From the NCBI GenBank assembly GCA_900542155.1, contig UQMD01000011.1:4726-68725 (forward strand): a stretch of 64,000 nucleotides of DNA, given 5' to 3'. The notes below the pieces were generated by a model. It ran no database searches and had not been told where the DNA came from. It worked only from the letters and a program-made list of their open reading frames with translations. The position numbers and the translations under genes were made by a program. Source of the DNA: an uncultured Collinsella sp. GTDB taxonomy: Bacteria; Actinomycetota; Coriobacteriia; Coriobacteriales; Coriobacteriaceae. Positions 1 to 8,881 of the stretch are shown here, piece after piece. The stretch's first letter is position 1; each line of letters begins with the position of its first letter.

Positions 1-433
1 ATTTCCCTCGCTGGTTGGCTTGCTGATGCAAAATACCCGAGCTTGTGATTGTAACGCTGTGGGGTTCTTCTGATATTTCGTGAATCGGAGGATGCCTGTG
101 AGCTTCAGCTTGCGGCTCGATTCGTATCTCGGTGTTTATTTCAGTCCCATTCATTCCTTGCACTCCCCGCGCCCTGTTGACTTGCAGTTTATATTAGCTT
201 AATCAACGGTTTACGCCCCTATGGATATCGACGTAAACACTGCGTGCCGTTATGCGGTTTTCAGCTTGTCTCGCGGTGCCGGCAACGGGTGCATGGCGTC
301 TTGTTCAATCGATTCGATTTTGCGGCGGGGTGCGCCGGGTGCGATCGCGAGTGGAATCGTAGCCGGCGCTGTCTGGCTGGAGATAAGGGGAGGGTCTCCA
401 ATGTGCTAGATGTTTGGCTGACGGTACCGGTTC
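1..433. other. Gene-poor left edge
   Basis: No recognisable protein is encoded here on either strand. A 36-codon reading frame (92-202) preceded by CGGAGG is the only candidate with a ribosome-binding site, and it resembles nothing known to me. A TTGACT/TAATCA pair 17 bases apart (177-205) could be a promoter but is weak. The stretch borders the rmlD remnant and probably consists of further decayed polysaccharide-locus DNA. Confidence 0.4.
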
Positions 434-901
434 ATGAGACTGCTGGTGTTCGACGGCACGGCCGAGGCGCACGACGATGGGGAGCCCTTTAGCCCGCTGT
501 TCGTCTACGGCCAGAACAAGAGAGCGGGTGACATCGCCGTGGCCGGCTGCCCGCGCTACTATATCATGCGCTCCAGTTGGGTCATCGGTGAGGGACACAA
601 CTTCGTCAAAACCATGAAGGGTCTGTCCGACCGCGTCGCCGACCCGGAGAATAAACTTACCCAGATTACGGTCGCGGACGACAATCTGGGCCGCCTGACC
701 TTCACGCGCGACATGGCCGCGGCCATCTTCCACGTGCTGGACGCGAAGGCCCCCTACGGCACCTACGGCTGCACCGGCTCGGGCGCCGTGAGGGGCTGGT
801 CCGACATCGCCCGCGCTGTCTTCGAGGCCGCTAACGGCAACGGCGGGAAGGTCGTGCCGGTGTCGACCGCCGACTGCTACGCCAGCGCCGCCTGTCCATA
901 A
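434..901 (+). pseudogene. Fragment of dTDP-4-dehydrorhamnose reductase (RmlD-like)
   Basis: RmlD reduces dTDP-4-keto-L-rhamnose to dTDP-L-rhamnose for surface polysaccharides. The 155 codons match only the middle of that family: a VFDGT stretch, then VYGQNKRAGD, where the family has the catalytic YxxxK, then RSSWVIGEGHNF and the FTRDMAAAI helix. The N-terminal Rossmann nucleotide-binding half is missing. The C-terminal end is lost: near 893 the expected ISPRP-like continuation is readable only after adding one base, so a one-base deletion has created the TAA at 899. No plausible ribosome-binding site precedes the first ATG. This is a remnant, not a working gene; it suggests that rhamnose-containing polymer synthesis was once encoded here. 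Confidence 0.7.
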
Positions 902-1035
902 GCGCGCAACCGACTCTCCTGATTGTATGCAGCTCGTCGAGGTGAGAAATCGCGCAAGCGCCCCTGTGTTATCATACGTTGTTCGGCAAGGGCGGCATCT
1001 GCCGCTAACGTGCAATCAATAGGGAGGCGTCGTCG

Positions 1036-1848
1036 GTGTCCTCACAGACTCTCGCAACCGAAAAAGCCCCGCGTCCGTATAAGAAGGACTTGCTCATCCT
1101 CGAGCAGCTCGTCACCAAGGACTTCAAGCTCAAATACCGCCGTAGTTTCCTCGGCGTGTTGTGGAGCGTTCTCAACCCGTTGCTCATGATGATCGTCATG
1201 TCCATCGTGTTTTCTTACATGTTTGGCAGCAACGTCCCTAACTTCCCGCTCTACCTCATCGTGGGCAACGTCACGTTCTCGCTCATGAGCGACTCCACCA
1301 ACGCGGCACTTACGAGTATCATCAACGCCGCGCCCCTGCTCAAGAAGGTAAAGGTCAACCGGTACATCTTCCCGGTGCAGAAGGTCTTGTTCGCGCTCGT
1401 AAACTTCGCTTTCTCGCTCATCGCCGTGGCTATCGTCATGCTGTTCTTTCAGGTTATGCCCACGTGGCACTTCATCTGGCTGCCCCTGTGCCTGTTCTTG
1501 CTGATGCTCTTTTGCATCGGCGTGGGCATGGCCATCGGCGCGCTCTCCGTCTTCTTCCGCGACATCATCCATCTGTGGAGCGTCGTCATCATCGCGTGGA
1601 CCTACCTCACGCCCATCTTTTGGGACCTCTCCTTGCTTATCGACAAGGGCGCCCCGCACTGGATCATCATGCTGGTGAAGATTAACCCCATGTACAACTA
1701 CCTCGAGTTCATGCGTGACATCTTCCTGTGGCAGCAGAACCCCACGCCCACGGTGCTCCTCATGTGCATCGCGTGGGCCATCATCGCGCTCATCATCGGT
1801 ATCTTCGTGTTCAAGAAGACCGAGCACAAGTTCATTCTCTACGTCTAA
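1036..1848 (+). CDS. ABC-2 polysaccharide exporter permease (Wzm/TagG type)
   Basis: Membrane subunit of an ABC transporter that moves lipid-linked polysaccharide or teichoic acid across the cytoplasmic membrane. The 270-residue product opens with a short cytosolic amphipathic segment (KDLLILEQLVTKDFKLKYRRS, split by family as the interface helix with the LGxxW motif LGVLWSVLNPL) and has about six hydrophobic segments, the usual TagG/RfbA layout and length. GTG at 1036 is chosen as start because AGGGAGG lies 8 bases upstream. The ATP-binding partner starts 9 bases after the stop, and three glycosyltransferases follow, so this is the export step of a glycan cluster. The exact polymer cannot be read from the sequence. 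Confidence 0.88.
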   Translation: MSSQTLATEKAPRPYKKDLLILEQLVTKDFKLKYRRSFLGVLWSVLNPLLMMIVMSIVFSYMFGSNVPNFPLYLIVGNVTFSLMSDSTNAALTSIINAAPLLKKVKVNRYIFPVQKVLFALVNFAFSLIAVAIVMLFFQVMPTWHFIWLPLCLFLLMLFCIGVGMAIGALSVFFRDIIHLWSVVIIAWTYLTPIFWDLSLLIDKGAPHWIIMLVKINPMYNYLEFMRDIFLWQQNPTPTVLLMCIAWAIIALIIGIFVFKKTEHKFILYV

Positions 1849-1857
1849 GGCGGCACC

Positions 1858-2613
1858 ATGGCAGACGCTACCAACACCGAATACGCCATCGAGGTCGACG
1901 ATGTCACGATGGTCTTCAACATGGCCAGCGAGCAGCTCAACTCCCTCAAGGAGTACTTCATCAAGCTCGTGCGCCACGAGTTGTTCTTCAAGGAATTCCA
2001 TGCTCTGGAGCACGTGAGCTTCAAGGTTAAGAAGGGCGAGGTCATCGGCCTGGTGGGAACCAACGGTTCCGGTAAGTCCACCATGCTCAAGATTATCGCC
2101 GGCGTGCTCGAACCCACGAAGGGCACCGTGACGGTTCGTGGCAACATCGCGCCCCTCATCGAGCTGGGCGCTGGTTTCGATCTTGAGCTCACGGCGCGTG
2201 AGAACATCTTCCTCAACGGTGCGCTTTTGGGTTACTCCAAGCAGTTCATGGAGGAGCACCTGAACGAGATCGTGGACTTCGCCGAGCTGCGCGACTTTCT
2301 CGACATGCCTATGAAGAACTACTCATCTGGTATGGTCGCGCGTATCGCGTTCGCCATCGCCACCGTGGTGGAGCCCGACATACTCATTGTCGATGAGACG
2401 CTCTCCGTGGGCGACGTGTTTTTCCAGGAGAAGTGCGAGCGCCGCATCCAGAGCTTCATAGATTCCGGTAACGTGACTGTGCTGTTCGTGAGCCATTCTA
2501 TCGGGCAGGTGGAGCGCATCTGCACCTCCGCTGTGTGGATCGAGAAGGGCCACGAGCGCATGATCGGCCCAGTGGACGAGGTCTGCGCGGCTTACAAGGC
2601 GCAGTTCGACTAA
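1858..2613 (+). CDS. ABC polysaccharide exporter ATPase (Wzt/TagH type)
   Basis: Drives the exporter encoded just upstream. The 251 residues hold Walker A GTNGSGKS at 67-74, the ABC signature SSGMVAR at about 156-162, Walker B ILIVDE at 175-180, and the H-loop in VSHS near 218. It ends soon after the ATPase fold (VWIEKG...VDEVCAAYKAQF), so the carbohydrate-binding C-terminal domain of long Wzt proteins is absent, as in TagH-short and Wzt proteins of undecorated chains. A second, broken copy of the same gene lies at 7923-8515. The start ATG follows a weak GGCGG site and close coupling to the permease. Confidence 0.9.
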   Translation: MADATNTEYAIEVDDVTMVFNMASEQLNSLKEYFIKLVRHELFFKEFHALEHVSFKVKKGEVIGLVGTNGSGKSTMLKIIAGVLEPTKGTVTVRGNIAPLIELGAGFDLELTARENIFLNGALLGYSKQFMEEHLNEIVDFAELRDFLDMPMKNYSSGMVARIAFAIATVVEPDILIVDETLSVGDVFFQEKCERRIQSFIDSGNVTVLFVSHSIGQVERICTSAVWIEKGHERMIGPVDEVCAAYKAQFD

Positions 2614-2614
2614 T

Positions 2615-3871
2615 ATGTTCGGCGCGTGTGACGAGGCGGCCGCGAGCGAGCGCCGTCCTTTCTTTTCCATCATCATGCCCTGCTATGGCGTGGCGGCCTA
2701 CCTGCCCGATGCCATAGCGTGCGTCCGTGCCCAAACATGTGCGGACTGGGAGCTCATCTGCGTTGACGACGCCTCTCCCGATAACGTGGCTAGGATCGTG
2801 GAGGCGGCCGCTGCACAAGACGCGCGTATTCGTCTTGTGCGCCACAAGGAGAACCAAGGCCTGTCCGGCGCGCGCAATACCGGCATCGCGGCGGCACGCG
2901 GCTCTTACGTATGGATGCCCGACCCAGACGACACGTACGACCCCGAGCTTCTCGAGGAGTGTCGCGCGGCCATAGCCATGGGTGCTGGTGTTCCTATGGG
3001 AGGCGTTGTCGATCCTGCGAGCTTTCCGCTTCGCCCGAATACCCCGTGCGATGTCGTCGTGTTTGGTTGTCGCGAGGAATACCGCGCTGACAACGGGGCC
3101 GTTACGGGTATGCGAGAGCTTGTGCCGGCGCTGGACGGCGCAGTCTTCAGCACGGATGATCTCGATGCCCCCACGTGTCACGTCGTTGCGGCGGATTCTC
3201 CTGCGGCTATCGAGCTTGCCGCGGGGCGAAACGCGTTTCTGCTGGATCGCGACGAATACCGCTCGAGCATTCTCGACCTCGAGGAGCTCACGCTCTTCGG
3301 GTACGCTTGGAACAAGGTCTACCGCCGAGAGGTGCTCGATGGCCTCTCGTTCGAGGATGTACCGCTCATCGAGGACGTCTGCTTCAATATCGAGGTTGCG
3401 CGTCGTGTGGGTTCGGCTGCCGTGATATGTCGTCCGCTTTATCGCTATCAGAAACGCGAGAATGATAACCTTACGAACAAATTCGTGCCGCGCTATTACG
3501 AGGTGCACCGCAGGCGCGTGGCGGAGTTGTTCGAGCTGCTGCGCGGTTGGGGCCTGGACAGTACCGACGCTCGTTCGCGCTTGGGCTTTAGGTTTGCGCG
3601 GTACGTGCTGAGCGCCATCGAGCGCACGTTCGACGAGCGGGCGGGCATGGACGCGGCGGCCCGCCGTGCGTTTTGCGCCGAGCTCACGGCAGACCCTCTG
3701 TATCGTGAACTCATCGTCGAGGCTCCGGCGAGGTCGGGACGCGTCTCGCGCGCACTCCATGCTCTGCTCGCCAGGGGCAATCCGCACCTCATGCTCGCCG
3801 CGGGTCGCTGCGTGCATGTGGTGCGGGGAAGGTCTTCGCGCGCATACGCGAGCGCGAAGACGGTTGGATAG
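2615..3871 (+). CDS. Family 2 glycosyltransferase
   Basis: Transfers a sugar from a nucleotide donor to the growing surface glycan, on the cytosolic side. The 418-residue product has a GT-A N-terminal fold: FSIIMPCYGVAAYL, DDAS at 51-54 (nucleotide binding), the NQGLSGARNTG helix, and DPDD at 103-106 as the metal-binding motif. The remaining 300 residues lack predicted membrane segments; the stretch around IEDVCFNIEVARR is the usual acceptor-side ED motif. The start codon is one base after the preceding stop, so translation is probably coupled. Donor and linkage are not predictable. Confidence 0.87.
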   Translation: MFGACDEAAASERRPFFSIIMPCYGVAAYLPDAIACVRAQTCADWELICVDDASPDNVARIVEAAAAQDARIRLVRHKENQGLSGARNTGIAAARGSYVWMPDPDDTYDPELLEECRAAIAMGAGVPMGGVVDPASFPLRPNTPCDVVVFGCREEYRADNGAVTGMRELVPALDGAVFSTDDLDAPTCHVVAADSPAAIELAAGRNAFLLDRDEYRSSILDLEELTLFGYAWNKVYRREVLDGLSFEDVPLIEDVCFNIEVARRVGSAAVICRPLYRYQKRENDNLTNKFVPRYYEVHRRRVAELFELLRGWGLDSTDARSRLGFRFARYVLSAIERTFDERAGMDAAARRAFCAELTADPLYRELIVEAPARSGRVSRALHALLARGNPHLMLAAGRCVHVVRGRSSRAYASAKTVG

Positions 3872-3910
3872 GATGCCGCGCGGTCTGTCAGCCGCGAGAG
3901 GGGTGTATGC

Positions 3911-4972
3911 ATGAGTGCTGTTGAGAGTCGGGTCGGAAGCGCGCTACAGCTTACCGTCGCTGTCCCTGCTTATAACGTCGAGAGCTACCTCGCGCGAGGT
4001 CTTGAGTCCTACCTCGACCCGCGATTCGTGGGCAAGCTCGAGGTCGTCGTGGTGGACGATGGCTCTACCGACGGCACCCGTGCGCTTGCGGAGGAGTTCG
4101 CCGCGCGCAGCCATGGCGTGATCCGCGTCATATCCAAGAAGAACGGAGGCCACGGCTCGGCCGTGAACGCCGGCCTGGCTGAGGCGCGCGGGCGCTATTT
4201 CCGCGTGGTGGACGGCGACGACTGGGTGAACACGGACGGTATGGCCGAGCTGCTCGAGCGTCTTGCCGACCTCGATTGCGACCTTGTGGTAGACAAGAAG
4301 CGCGAGATTGACATGACTTCTGGCGAGGAGCGTCCGTTCCCGCTCGCCAAGGGCGTTGTCACGGGTCGTGAGCTCGACTTCTCCAGCGTTCTCTCCAACG
4401 GCGACACCGTGTTCCAGATCATGATCCACACGCTCACCGCGCGTACGGACTACCTACGCGGTATCGGCATCAGCCTGCTCGAGCACACCTTCTACGAGGA
4501 CTATGAGTACGTGGTCAAGGCAAGCGTGCCCGCCTCTACCATCTGCTACCTCGATATCGAGGTGTACCAGTACCTGGTGGGCAACGAGAACCAGTCCGTG
4601 AGCCAGGCGAACTACGTGCGCCGCTGGGACGATCACGACCGCGTGGTCATGGAGCTCCTGGACTACCTTGAGCGCTGCGAGCATGGCGAGGTATGCGCCG
4701 CGAGCGGGGAGAGGCTTTCGGATGAGTCCGTCTACTACGTGCGCGAGAAGGTCCACCTCATCGTGGACACGCACTACAACATCGCGTTGCTGTTCGATGA
4801 GGATCGCAGCCGTGGGCGTGCGCGCGCCAAGGCGTTCCGACGCGAGTTGAGGTGTGCGGACATAGACCAGTGGGCGCGCGGCGAGCAGCGATACCGTATG
4901 GCCACGCTCCTCAACCGCTTGAGCTTTTCGTACAACTCCATCAAGCGCTTGGTCTCCAAGCGCCGTCACTAG
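3911..4972 (+). CDS. Family 2 glycosyltransferase
   Basis: A second GT2 enzyme of the same cluster, 353 residues. LTVAVPAYNVESYL opens the GT-A fold, VDDGS lies at 48-52, KKNGGHGSAVNAGL at 77-90 and DGDD at 101-104. LEHTFYEDYEYVVKA supplies the downstream acidic acceptor motif. It is soluble, with a basic C-terminal end (SIKRLVSKRRH) that may touch the membrane. GAGAGGGG about 8 bases before the ATG supports the start. It sits 39 bases after the previous gene and 21 before the GT4 gene, so the three are probably one transcript. Confidence 0.87.
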   Translation: MSAVESRVGSALQLTVAVPAYNVESYLARGLESYLDPRFVGKLEVVVVDDGSTDGTRALAEEFAARSHGVIRVISKKNGGHGSAVNAGLAEARGRYFRVVDGDDWVNTDGMAELLERLADLDCDLVVDKKREIDMTSGEERPFPLAKGVVTGRELDFSSVLSNGDTVFQIMIHTLTARTDYLRGIGISLLEHTFYEDYEYVVKASVPASTICYLDIEVYQYLVGNENQSVSQANYVRRWDDHDRVVMELLDYLERCEHGEVCAASGERLSDESVYYVREKVHLIVDTHYNIALLFDEDRSRGRARAKAFRRELRCADIDQWARGEQRYRMATLLNRLSFSYNSIKRLVSKRRH

Positions 4973-4993
4973 CACGCTACCAAGGGATGATTC

Positions 4994-6229
4994 ATGAGCC
5001 GCAAACCGCGCATAGCCATATTTAGCGCCGACGCCAAGCTTGGCCATGAGGTCAAGGGTGCCACGCGCTACACGTTCCTCGCGACGCTTCTCGTGGAGCG
5101 TGGCTTCAATGTCGACTTTATCACGAGCGGCTTCCAGCACTGGGAGAAGCGCCAGCGTGATTTGGCGACGTTCGACACGAGCATGCACGCGTTCAACGTG
5201 AAGTTCATTGCCGAGCCGAGCTATCCCGCCAACATGTGCCCCCAGCGCATCTGGGCGCACCATGTGATGGCCAAGCGCGTGACGGCGTACTTCGATGTGG
5301 ACCACGACTACGACCTCATCTACTGCCAGATTCCGCCCAACGATGTGACGCTCGCCGTGGGACGATCCGCGAAACGCTACGGCATCCCCTTCGTGGTCGA
5401 CGTGAACGACCTGTGGCCCGAGGCCTTCCGTATCGCGCTTGACGTTCCGGTGCTGTCCGACATAGCCTTCGCTCCGTTCGAGCGCCAAGCTCGTCGCGCG
5501 TACGCGTTGGCGGACGCCGTGGTGGGTACGTCCGACGAGTACGCCGCGCGCCCTTTCCGCGACCGCGCCGAGGATATCCCCAAGCTCGTGGTGTACGTGG
5601 GTAACGACCTCGAGGAGTTCGACGCGGGCGCCGCTGAGAACGTCGGCTCCGTGGAAAAGCCCGAGGGCGAGGTCTGGGTTACTTACGCGGGTAATATCTC
5701 GGCACTATACGACTTGGAGACGCTCGTCGAGGCTGTGGCGATAGCTGCCAAGGCGCATCCCGAGCTCAGACTCAAGATTCTTGGCGATGGTCCCGAACGC
5801 GCATCCGTCGAGGCGGCGGTTGAGCGAACCGGGGCGCCTGCTGGGCTTTTGGGCTACATGCCGTACCGTGTCATGGCGGCTTGGCTCAAGGCGTCCGACA
5901 TGGTGGTCAACTCGCTGGTTGCGAACGCGCCCCAGAGCGTGCCCACCAAGATAGGCGATTACCTGGCCTCGGGACGCCCCATGATTAACACGTCCATGAA
6001 CGTTGAGTTTCGCGAGAAGGTCGTACGTGACGGCTTTGGCGTGAATGTTGTGCCGGGTGACGCCGAGGGGCTCGCCAGGGTGATCTGCGAGCTTGTCGAG
6101 GACGAGGCGGGACGCGCGCGCATGGGTCGCGTGGCGCGCGAGCTCGCGGCGGCACAGTTCGACCGCCCGCATTCCTATGAGGCTACCGTCGACCTCATTC
6201 GAGGCCTGATCTCCGAGCGCACGAAGTAG
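4994..6229 (+). CDS. Family 4 glycosyltransferase
   Basis: GT-B enzyme of 411 residues that probably adds a hexose or deoxyhexose to the lipid-linked glycan. The N-terminal domain (RIAIFSADAKLGHEVKGATR...) binds acceptor; DLIYCQIPPND and VVDVNDLWPEAF resemble the WbuB/WcaI-like branch of GT4. The C-terminal domain starts near VTYAGNISALYDLETLVEA and contains ILGDGPE. The usual EX7E region is seen as VPTKIGDYLASGRP. ATG at 4994 follows AAGGGATGA. It is the last intact plus-strand gene of this cluster; the sequence after it is decayed. Confidence 0.86.
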   Translation: MSRKPRIAIFSADAKLGHEVKGATRYTFLATLLVERGFNVDFITSGFQHWEKRQRDLATFDTSMHAFNVKFIAEPSYPANMCPQRIWAHHVMAKRVTAYFDVDHDYDLIYCQIPPNDVTLAVGRSAKRYGIPFVVDVNDLWPEAFRIALDVPVLSDIAFAPFERQARRAYALADAVVGTSDEYAARPFRDRAEDIPKLVVYVGNDLEEFDAGAAENVGSVEKPEGEVWVTYAGNISALYDLETLVEAVAIAAKAHPELRLKILGDGPERASVEAAVERTGAPAGLLGYMPYRVMAAWLKASDMVVNSLVANAPQSVPTKIGDYLASGRPMINTSMNVEFREKVVRDGFGVNVVPGDAEGLARVICELVEDEAGRARMGRVARELAAAQFDRPHSYEATVDLIRGLISERTK

Positions 6230-6276
6230 ATTGCCCCCGTGAGGCGTGCTCGTCCTATACTCGGACTGATAGGAGA

Positions 6277-6627
6277 GTGCATGGTGTGTCGGGGTTGGGC
6301 GAGGCCGTGCTTGAGGGGGCGACCGACCTCAAGCTGTCCGATGAGCCGGCAATCGTGGAGATGGCCCGCTCTATTTCCGGGTTGCCCGACGATACCAAGA
6401 TGACGCTCGTTCCAACCGGTCCCTTGACGAACATCACGCTGTTCCCACGTACGTACTCGGGGCGCGCCGATCGTATCGACCGCATCGTCCTCATGGGCGG
6501 CACCACGGTTGGCGGAAACGCGACCGTGTACGCCGAGTTCAACATATGGGACGACCCCGAGGCTGCGCAGATTGTGGTCTCGGGCGGGCTACACATCGTT
6601 ATGTGCCGCCTCGATGTGACCCAGAAT
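6277..6627 (+). pseudogene. Fragment of inosine/uridine-preferring nucleoside hydrolase
   Basis: Nucleoside hydrolases cleave ribonucleosides to base and ribose. The frame beginning at GTG 6277 (with AGGAG upstream) encodes HGVSGLGEAVL, then LVPTGPLTNITLF, RIDRIVLMGG, AEFNIWDDPEAAQIV and CRLDV, all central motifs of this family. The N-terminal calcium-binding DTDPG/DD segment (about 75 residues) and the C-terminal active-site His region are missing. The homologous frame stops making sense exactly where a 20-bp inverted repeat begins (6613). It is a remnant, unrelated in function to the surrounding glycan genes. Confidence 0.7.
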
Positions 6628-6668
6628 GGCGGTTGCGGCTTTGCCTTTCCGCCATTCTGGGTCACATC
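6613..6668. repeat. 20-bp perfect inverted repeat at a rearrangement junction
   Basis: Arms 6613-6632 and 6649-6668 are perfect reverse complements of 20 bases (GATGTGACCCAGAATGGCGG on the left), separated by 16 bases. The left arm's first bases are still the tail of the nucleoside-hydrolase frame; the sequence right of it belongs to minus-strand glycosyltransferase debris. No run of T follows the stem, so it is not a typical intrinsic terminator. It could be the scar of an element, a palindromic repeat, or an inverted-duplication product. Confidence 0.75.
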
Positions 6669-6837
6669 CGGAGTACTTGTTATGAGACGCACTCGGCGAA
6701 CTCCAGGTATTGCGTGCGGCGCCACTTGTCCATCGTGGCGGCGTAGAGGCTTTCGGTGTTGTCGAGCTCGTACCAAGCGCCGTCTGCGCCTACTCGTTGT
6801 AGCACGGCACGACGATGGAAATGCGTGGTATGGCGGT
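6669..6837 (-). pseudogene. Scraps of a deleted glycosyltransferase gene
   Basis: Read on the minus strand, six bases after the stop of the GT2 gene at 6838, the sequence encodes RISIVVPCYNE (6825-6793), the unmistakable first strand of a GT2 enzyme, with ATA where an initiator ATG would be expected, followed at once by TAG. In another minus frame the next 120 bases read WYELDNTESLYAATMDKWRR and end in TAA before 6669, which looks like a real C-terminus that I cannot assign. The simplest reading is a gene or genes with the interior deleted. Confidence 0.5.
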
Positions 6838-7800
6838 TTACCTTGCGTTCGGGTTGTCGTTGCGATAGTCACCGAAGGCGTATTTGCTATACACATTGAC
6901 TTCCCACTGCTTTTTTTCGACCTTTGCCACGGAGTCGAGGATAAAACCAGTCGCGAGACTTAAGCCACACAGGAACATAAACGATGCGGCGAGCAGGGCG
7001 GTTGGGAAGCGCGGAACAAGACCGGTCTGGAAATACTCGACAATGATGGGAATGCCCAGGGCAAGACCGATTATTGCAAACAGGAGCGCAACGAGGCTGA
7101 AGAATTTGAGCGGGCGGTAGTCCTTGAACAGCGTTCCAATCATGGCGACAACCTTGATGCCGTCACTGACGGTATTGAGCTTAGACTCGGATCCTTCGGG
7201 GCGGTCGCGGTACTCAATAGGCACATCTTTGATGCGCCAGCGGTGGTCGACGGCATGGATGGAGAGCTCGGTTTCGATCTGAAAGCCCTCGGAAAGCACG
7301 GGGAACGTTTTGACAAAGGGGCGGCTCATGGCACGATAGCCCGTCATGACGTCATCGAAGCTGTATCCGTAGATCCATTTGATCATGGCGCGAACCAGAT
7401 TGTTGCCAAAGCCGTGGAAGGCGCGCTTGTTTTCCTCGGCGTAGGTGCCGTTGGACAGGCGGTCGCCGACGGTCATATCGGCTGTACCATTAAGAATGGG
7501 CTCGCAGAGGGCTTTTGCCGCTTCGGCGGGGTAGGTGTCGTCGCCGTCGACCATGAGGTAGCAATCGGCATCGATATCGCGGAACATTTGACGGCAGACA
7601 TTGCCTTTTCCCTGGCGCGGCTCAAAACGCACCGTGGCGCCGTGCTCTGCCGCGATGTGTGAGGTGTCGTCCGACGAGTTGTTGTCATATACGTAGACCG
7701 TCGCCTGCGGAAGCTCGCGGTGAAAGTCGTCAATGACTTTGCCGATCGTGAGGGCTTCGTTGTAGCAGGGGATAATGACGGCAATAGATTCAGAATTCAC
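6838..7800 (-). CDS. GtrB/DPM-like family 2 glycosyltransferase with two C-terminal membrane helices
   Basis: Probably transfers a sugar from UDP/GDP donor to undecaprenyl phosphate for later use outside the membrane. The 320 residues begin IAVIIPCYNEALTIGKVI, followed by DNNSSDDT, GKGNVCRQMF and DGDDTY (DGDD at 85-88), then the QIETEL and EYRDRPEGSESKL motifs typical of polyprenyl-phosphate glycosyltransferases. Two hydrophobic segments, about residues 229-255 and 268-292, anchor it. GTG is the start, preceded by AAAGGAG on the minus strand. It runs opposite to the exporter cluster and has debris on both sides, so its present pathway is unclear. Confidence 0.85.
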   Translation of the reverse strand: MNSESIAVIIPCYNEALTIGKVIDDFHRELPQATVYVYDNNSSDDTSHIAAEHGATVRFEPRQGKGNVCRQMFRDIDADCYLMVDGDDTYPAEAAKALCEPILNGTADMTVGDRLSNGTYAEENKRAFHGFGNNLVRAMIKWIYGYSFDDVMTGYRAMSRPFVKTFPVLSEGFQIETELSIHAVDHRWRIKDVPIEYRDRPEGSESKLNTVSDGIKVVAMIGTLFKDYRPLKFFSLVALLFAIIGLALGIPIIVEYFQTGLVPRFPTALLAASFMFLCGLSLATGFILDSVAKVEKKQWEVNVYSKYAFGDYRNDNPNAR

Positions 7801-7922
7801 TCAATGCTCCTTTGATATTCAATCGTAGAAAGTATAGCCGTTTGGCCCCGGCATCCTGAGATGTAGCCGTCTTCCACAAGTCCGAGCGCAAATTCATCTT
7901 CTGCATCTAAAGGAATGCTGTG

Positions 7923-8515
7923 ATGACTGAATCTGTTGTTGATTACAACGAGCAGCCCCTGGCTGTCGAGGTCGACGCCACCACCATGATCTTTAACATG
8001 GCGTCTGACTCGCTGACCAGCCTCAAAGAATGTTTTATTAAGCTCGCTAAGCATGAGTTGTTCTTTGAGGAGTTTAGGGCGCTTAACCACATCTCGTTTG
8101 ATATTCACCGCGGTGAGGTCGTGGGCTTGGTCGGTACTAATGGTTCCGGCAAGTCCACGATGCTCAAGATTATCGCTGGTGTGCTCGAGCCTAGCGAGGG
8201 CAGCGTTAAGGTTCATGGCAACATTGCACCTCTGATTGAGCTTGGAGCTGGCTTTGATCCCGAGCTGACGGCATGCGAGAAAATTTATTTGAACGTTGCG
8301 CTAGTCGGCTATATCAAGGAATTTATCGATGCCGACTTTGATGGCGTTATCGAGTTCGTTGAGCTGCAGAACTTTGTCGACATGCCGCTCAAGAACTTCT
8401 CTTCGGGTATGGTTGCGCGCATCTGCCAACGTGCGTTTGGATTGAGAAGGGCGACCTTCGTATGGACGGCCCGGTCGATGAGGTATGCAAGACATACCGC
8501 GAACAGTTCAAGTAG
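7923..8515 (+). pseudogene. Broken second copy of the Wzt-type exporter ATPase
   Basis: The first 163 codons parallel the intact ATPase at 1858-2613 (same Walker A GTNGSGKST, same LGAGFDPELTA, same SSGMVARI). At about 8417-8426 the frame jumps from ARI directly to IC, which in the intact copy lies 58 codons later (ERIC), so Walker B, D-loop and H-loop are gone. A further one-base loss (CAACG where CAAACG would restore alignment) shifts the tail; in the corrected frame it reads CVWIEKGDLRMDGPVDEVCK and ends at TAG 8513-8515. AAAGGAA precedes the start. It cannot make an active ATPase. Confidence 0.85.
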
Positions 8516-8568
8516 GTTATACTTATTTGCGCTTGGCGGGCTCGCGCTTGCTTGGCGTGCGGTTATTT

Positions 8569-8642
8569 GCTCCATTAGCTCAGTTGGATAGAGCAGGGGA
8601 CTTCTAATCCCAAGGTCGACGGTTCGAATCCGCCATGGAGCA
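8569..8642 (+). tRNA. tRNA-Arg (anticodon TCT)
   Basis: Cloverleaf of 74 bases: acceptor GCTCCAT/ATGGAGC, D-arm GCTC..GAGC, anticodon loop CTTCTAA giving TCT, and T-arm GGTTCGAATCC. The discriminator is A and the CCA end is not encoded. A terminator follows 14 bases later. It lies between the decayed glycan locus and defence-gene debris, the classic position of an integration target, though no duplicated 3' end is visible downstream. Confidence 0.95.
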
Positions 8643-8656
8643 CCTTTTGTTTAATA

Positions 8657-8681
8657 AGCTCAGCTTTTGCTGGGCTTTTTT
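8657..8681 (+). terminator. Intrinsic terminator after tRNA-Arg
   Basis: Eight-base stem AGCTCAGC/GCTGGGCT (one G-T pair) around a TTTT loop, followed directly by TTTTTT. Confidence 0.85.
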
Positions 8682-8881
8682 GTTCACAAATGCGAAGTTG
8701 AGCTACTCTGTTTCTGCGGGCTCTACGATTTATGAGTTATGTAGCAATTCCAATTCTAAGACAGGGGTCGCTTGCGTTTGGCGGTTAGCCATCGACATCC
8801 TTACACTAACGCTGACTCGAAAGGCCTTATCTCCTGCCCATTTTTCTCTGCACAATTGAAGTCTGAAGTGGTTGGCCATAC

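Noticed and set aside
1042..2259. A 405-codon minus-strand frame across the exporter genes
   Set aside because: Its His/Asp/Glu repetition is the antisense of Val/Leu codons in the permease; the plus strand has clear ABC motifs.
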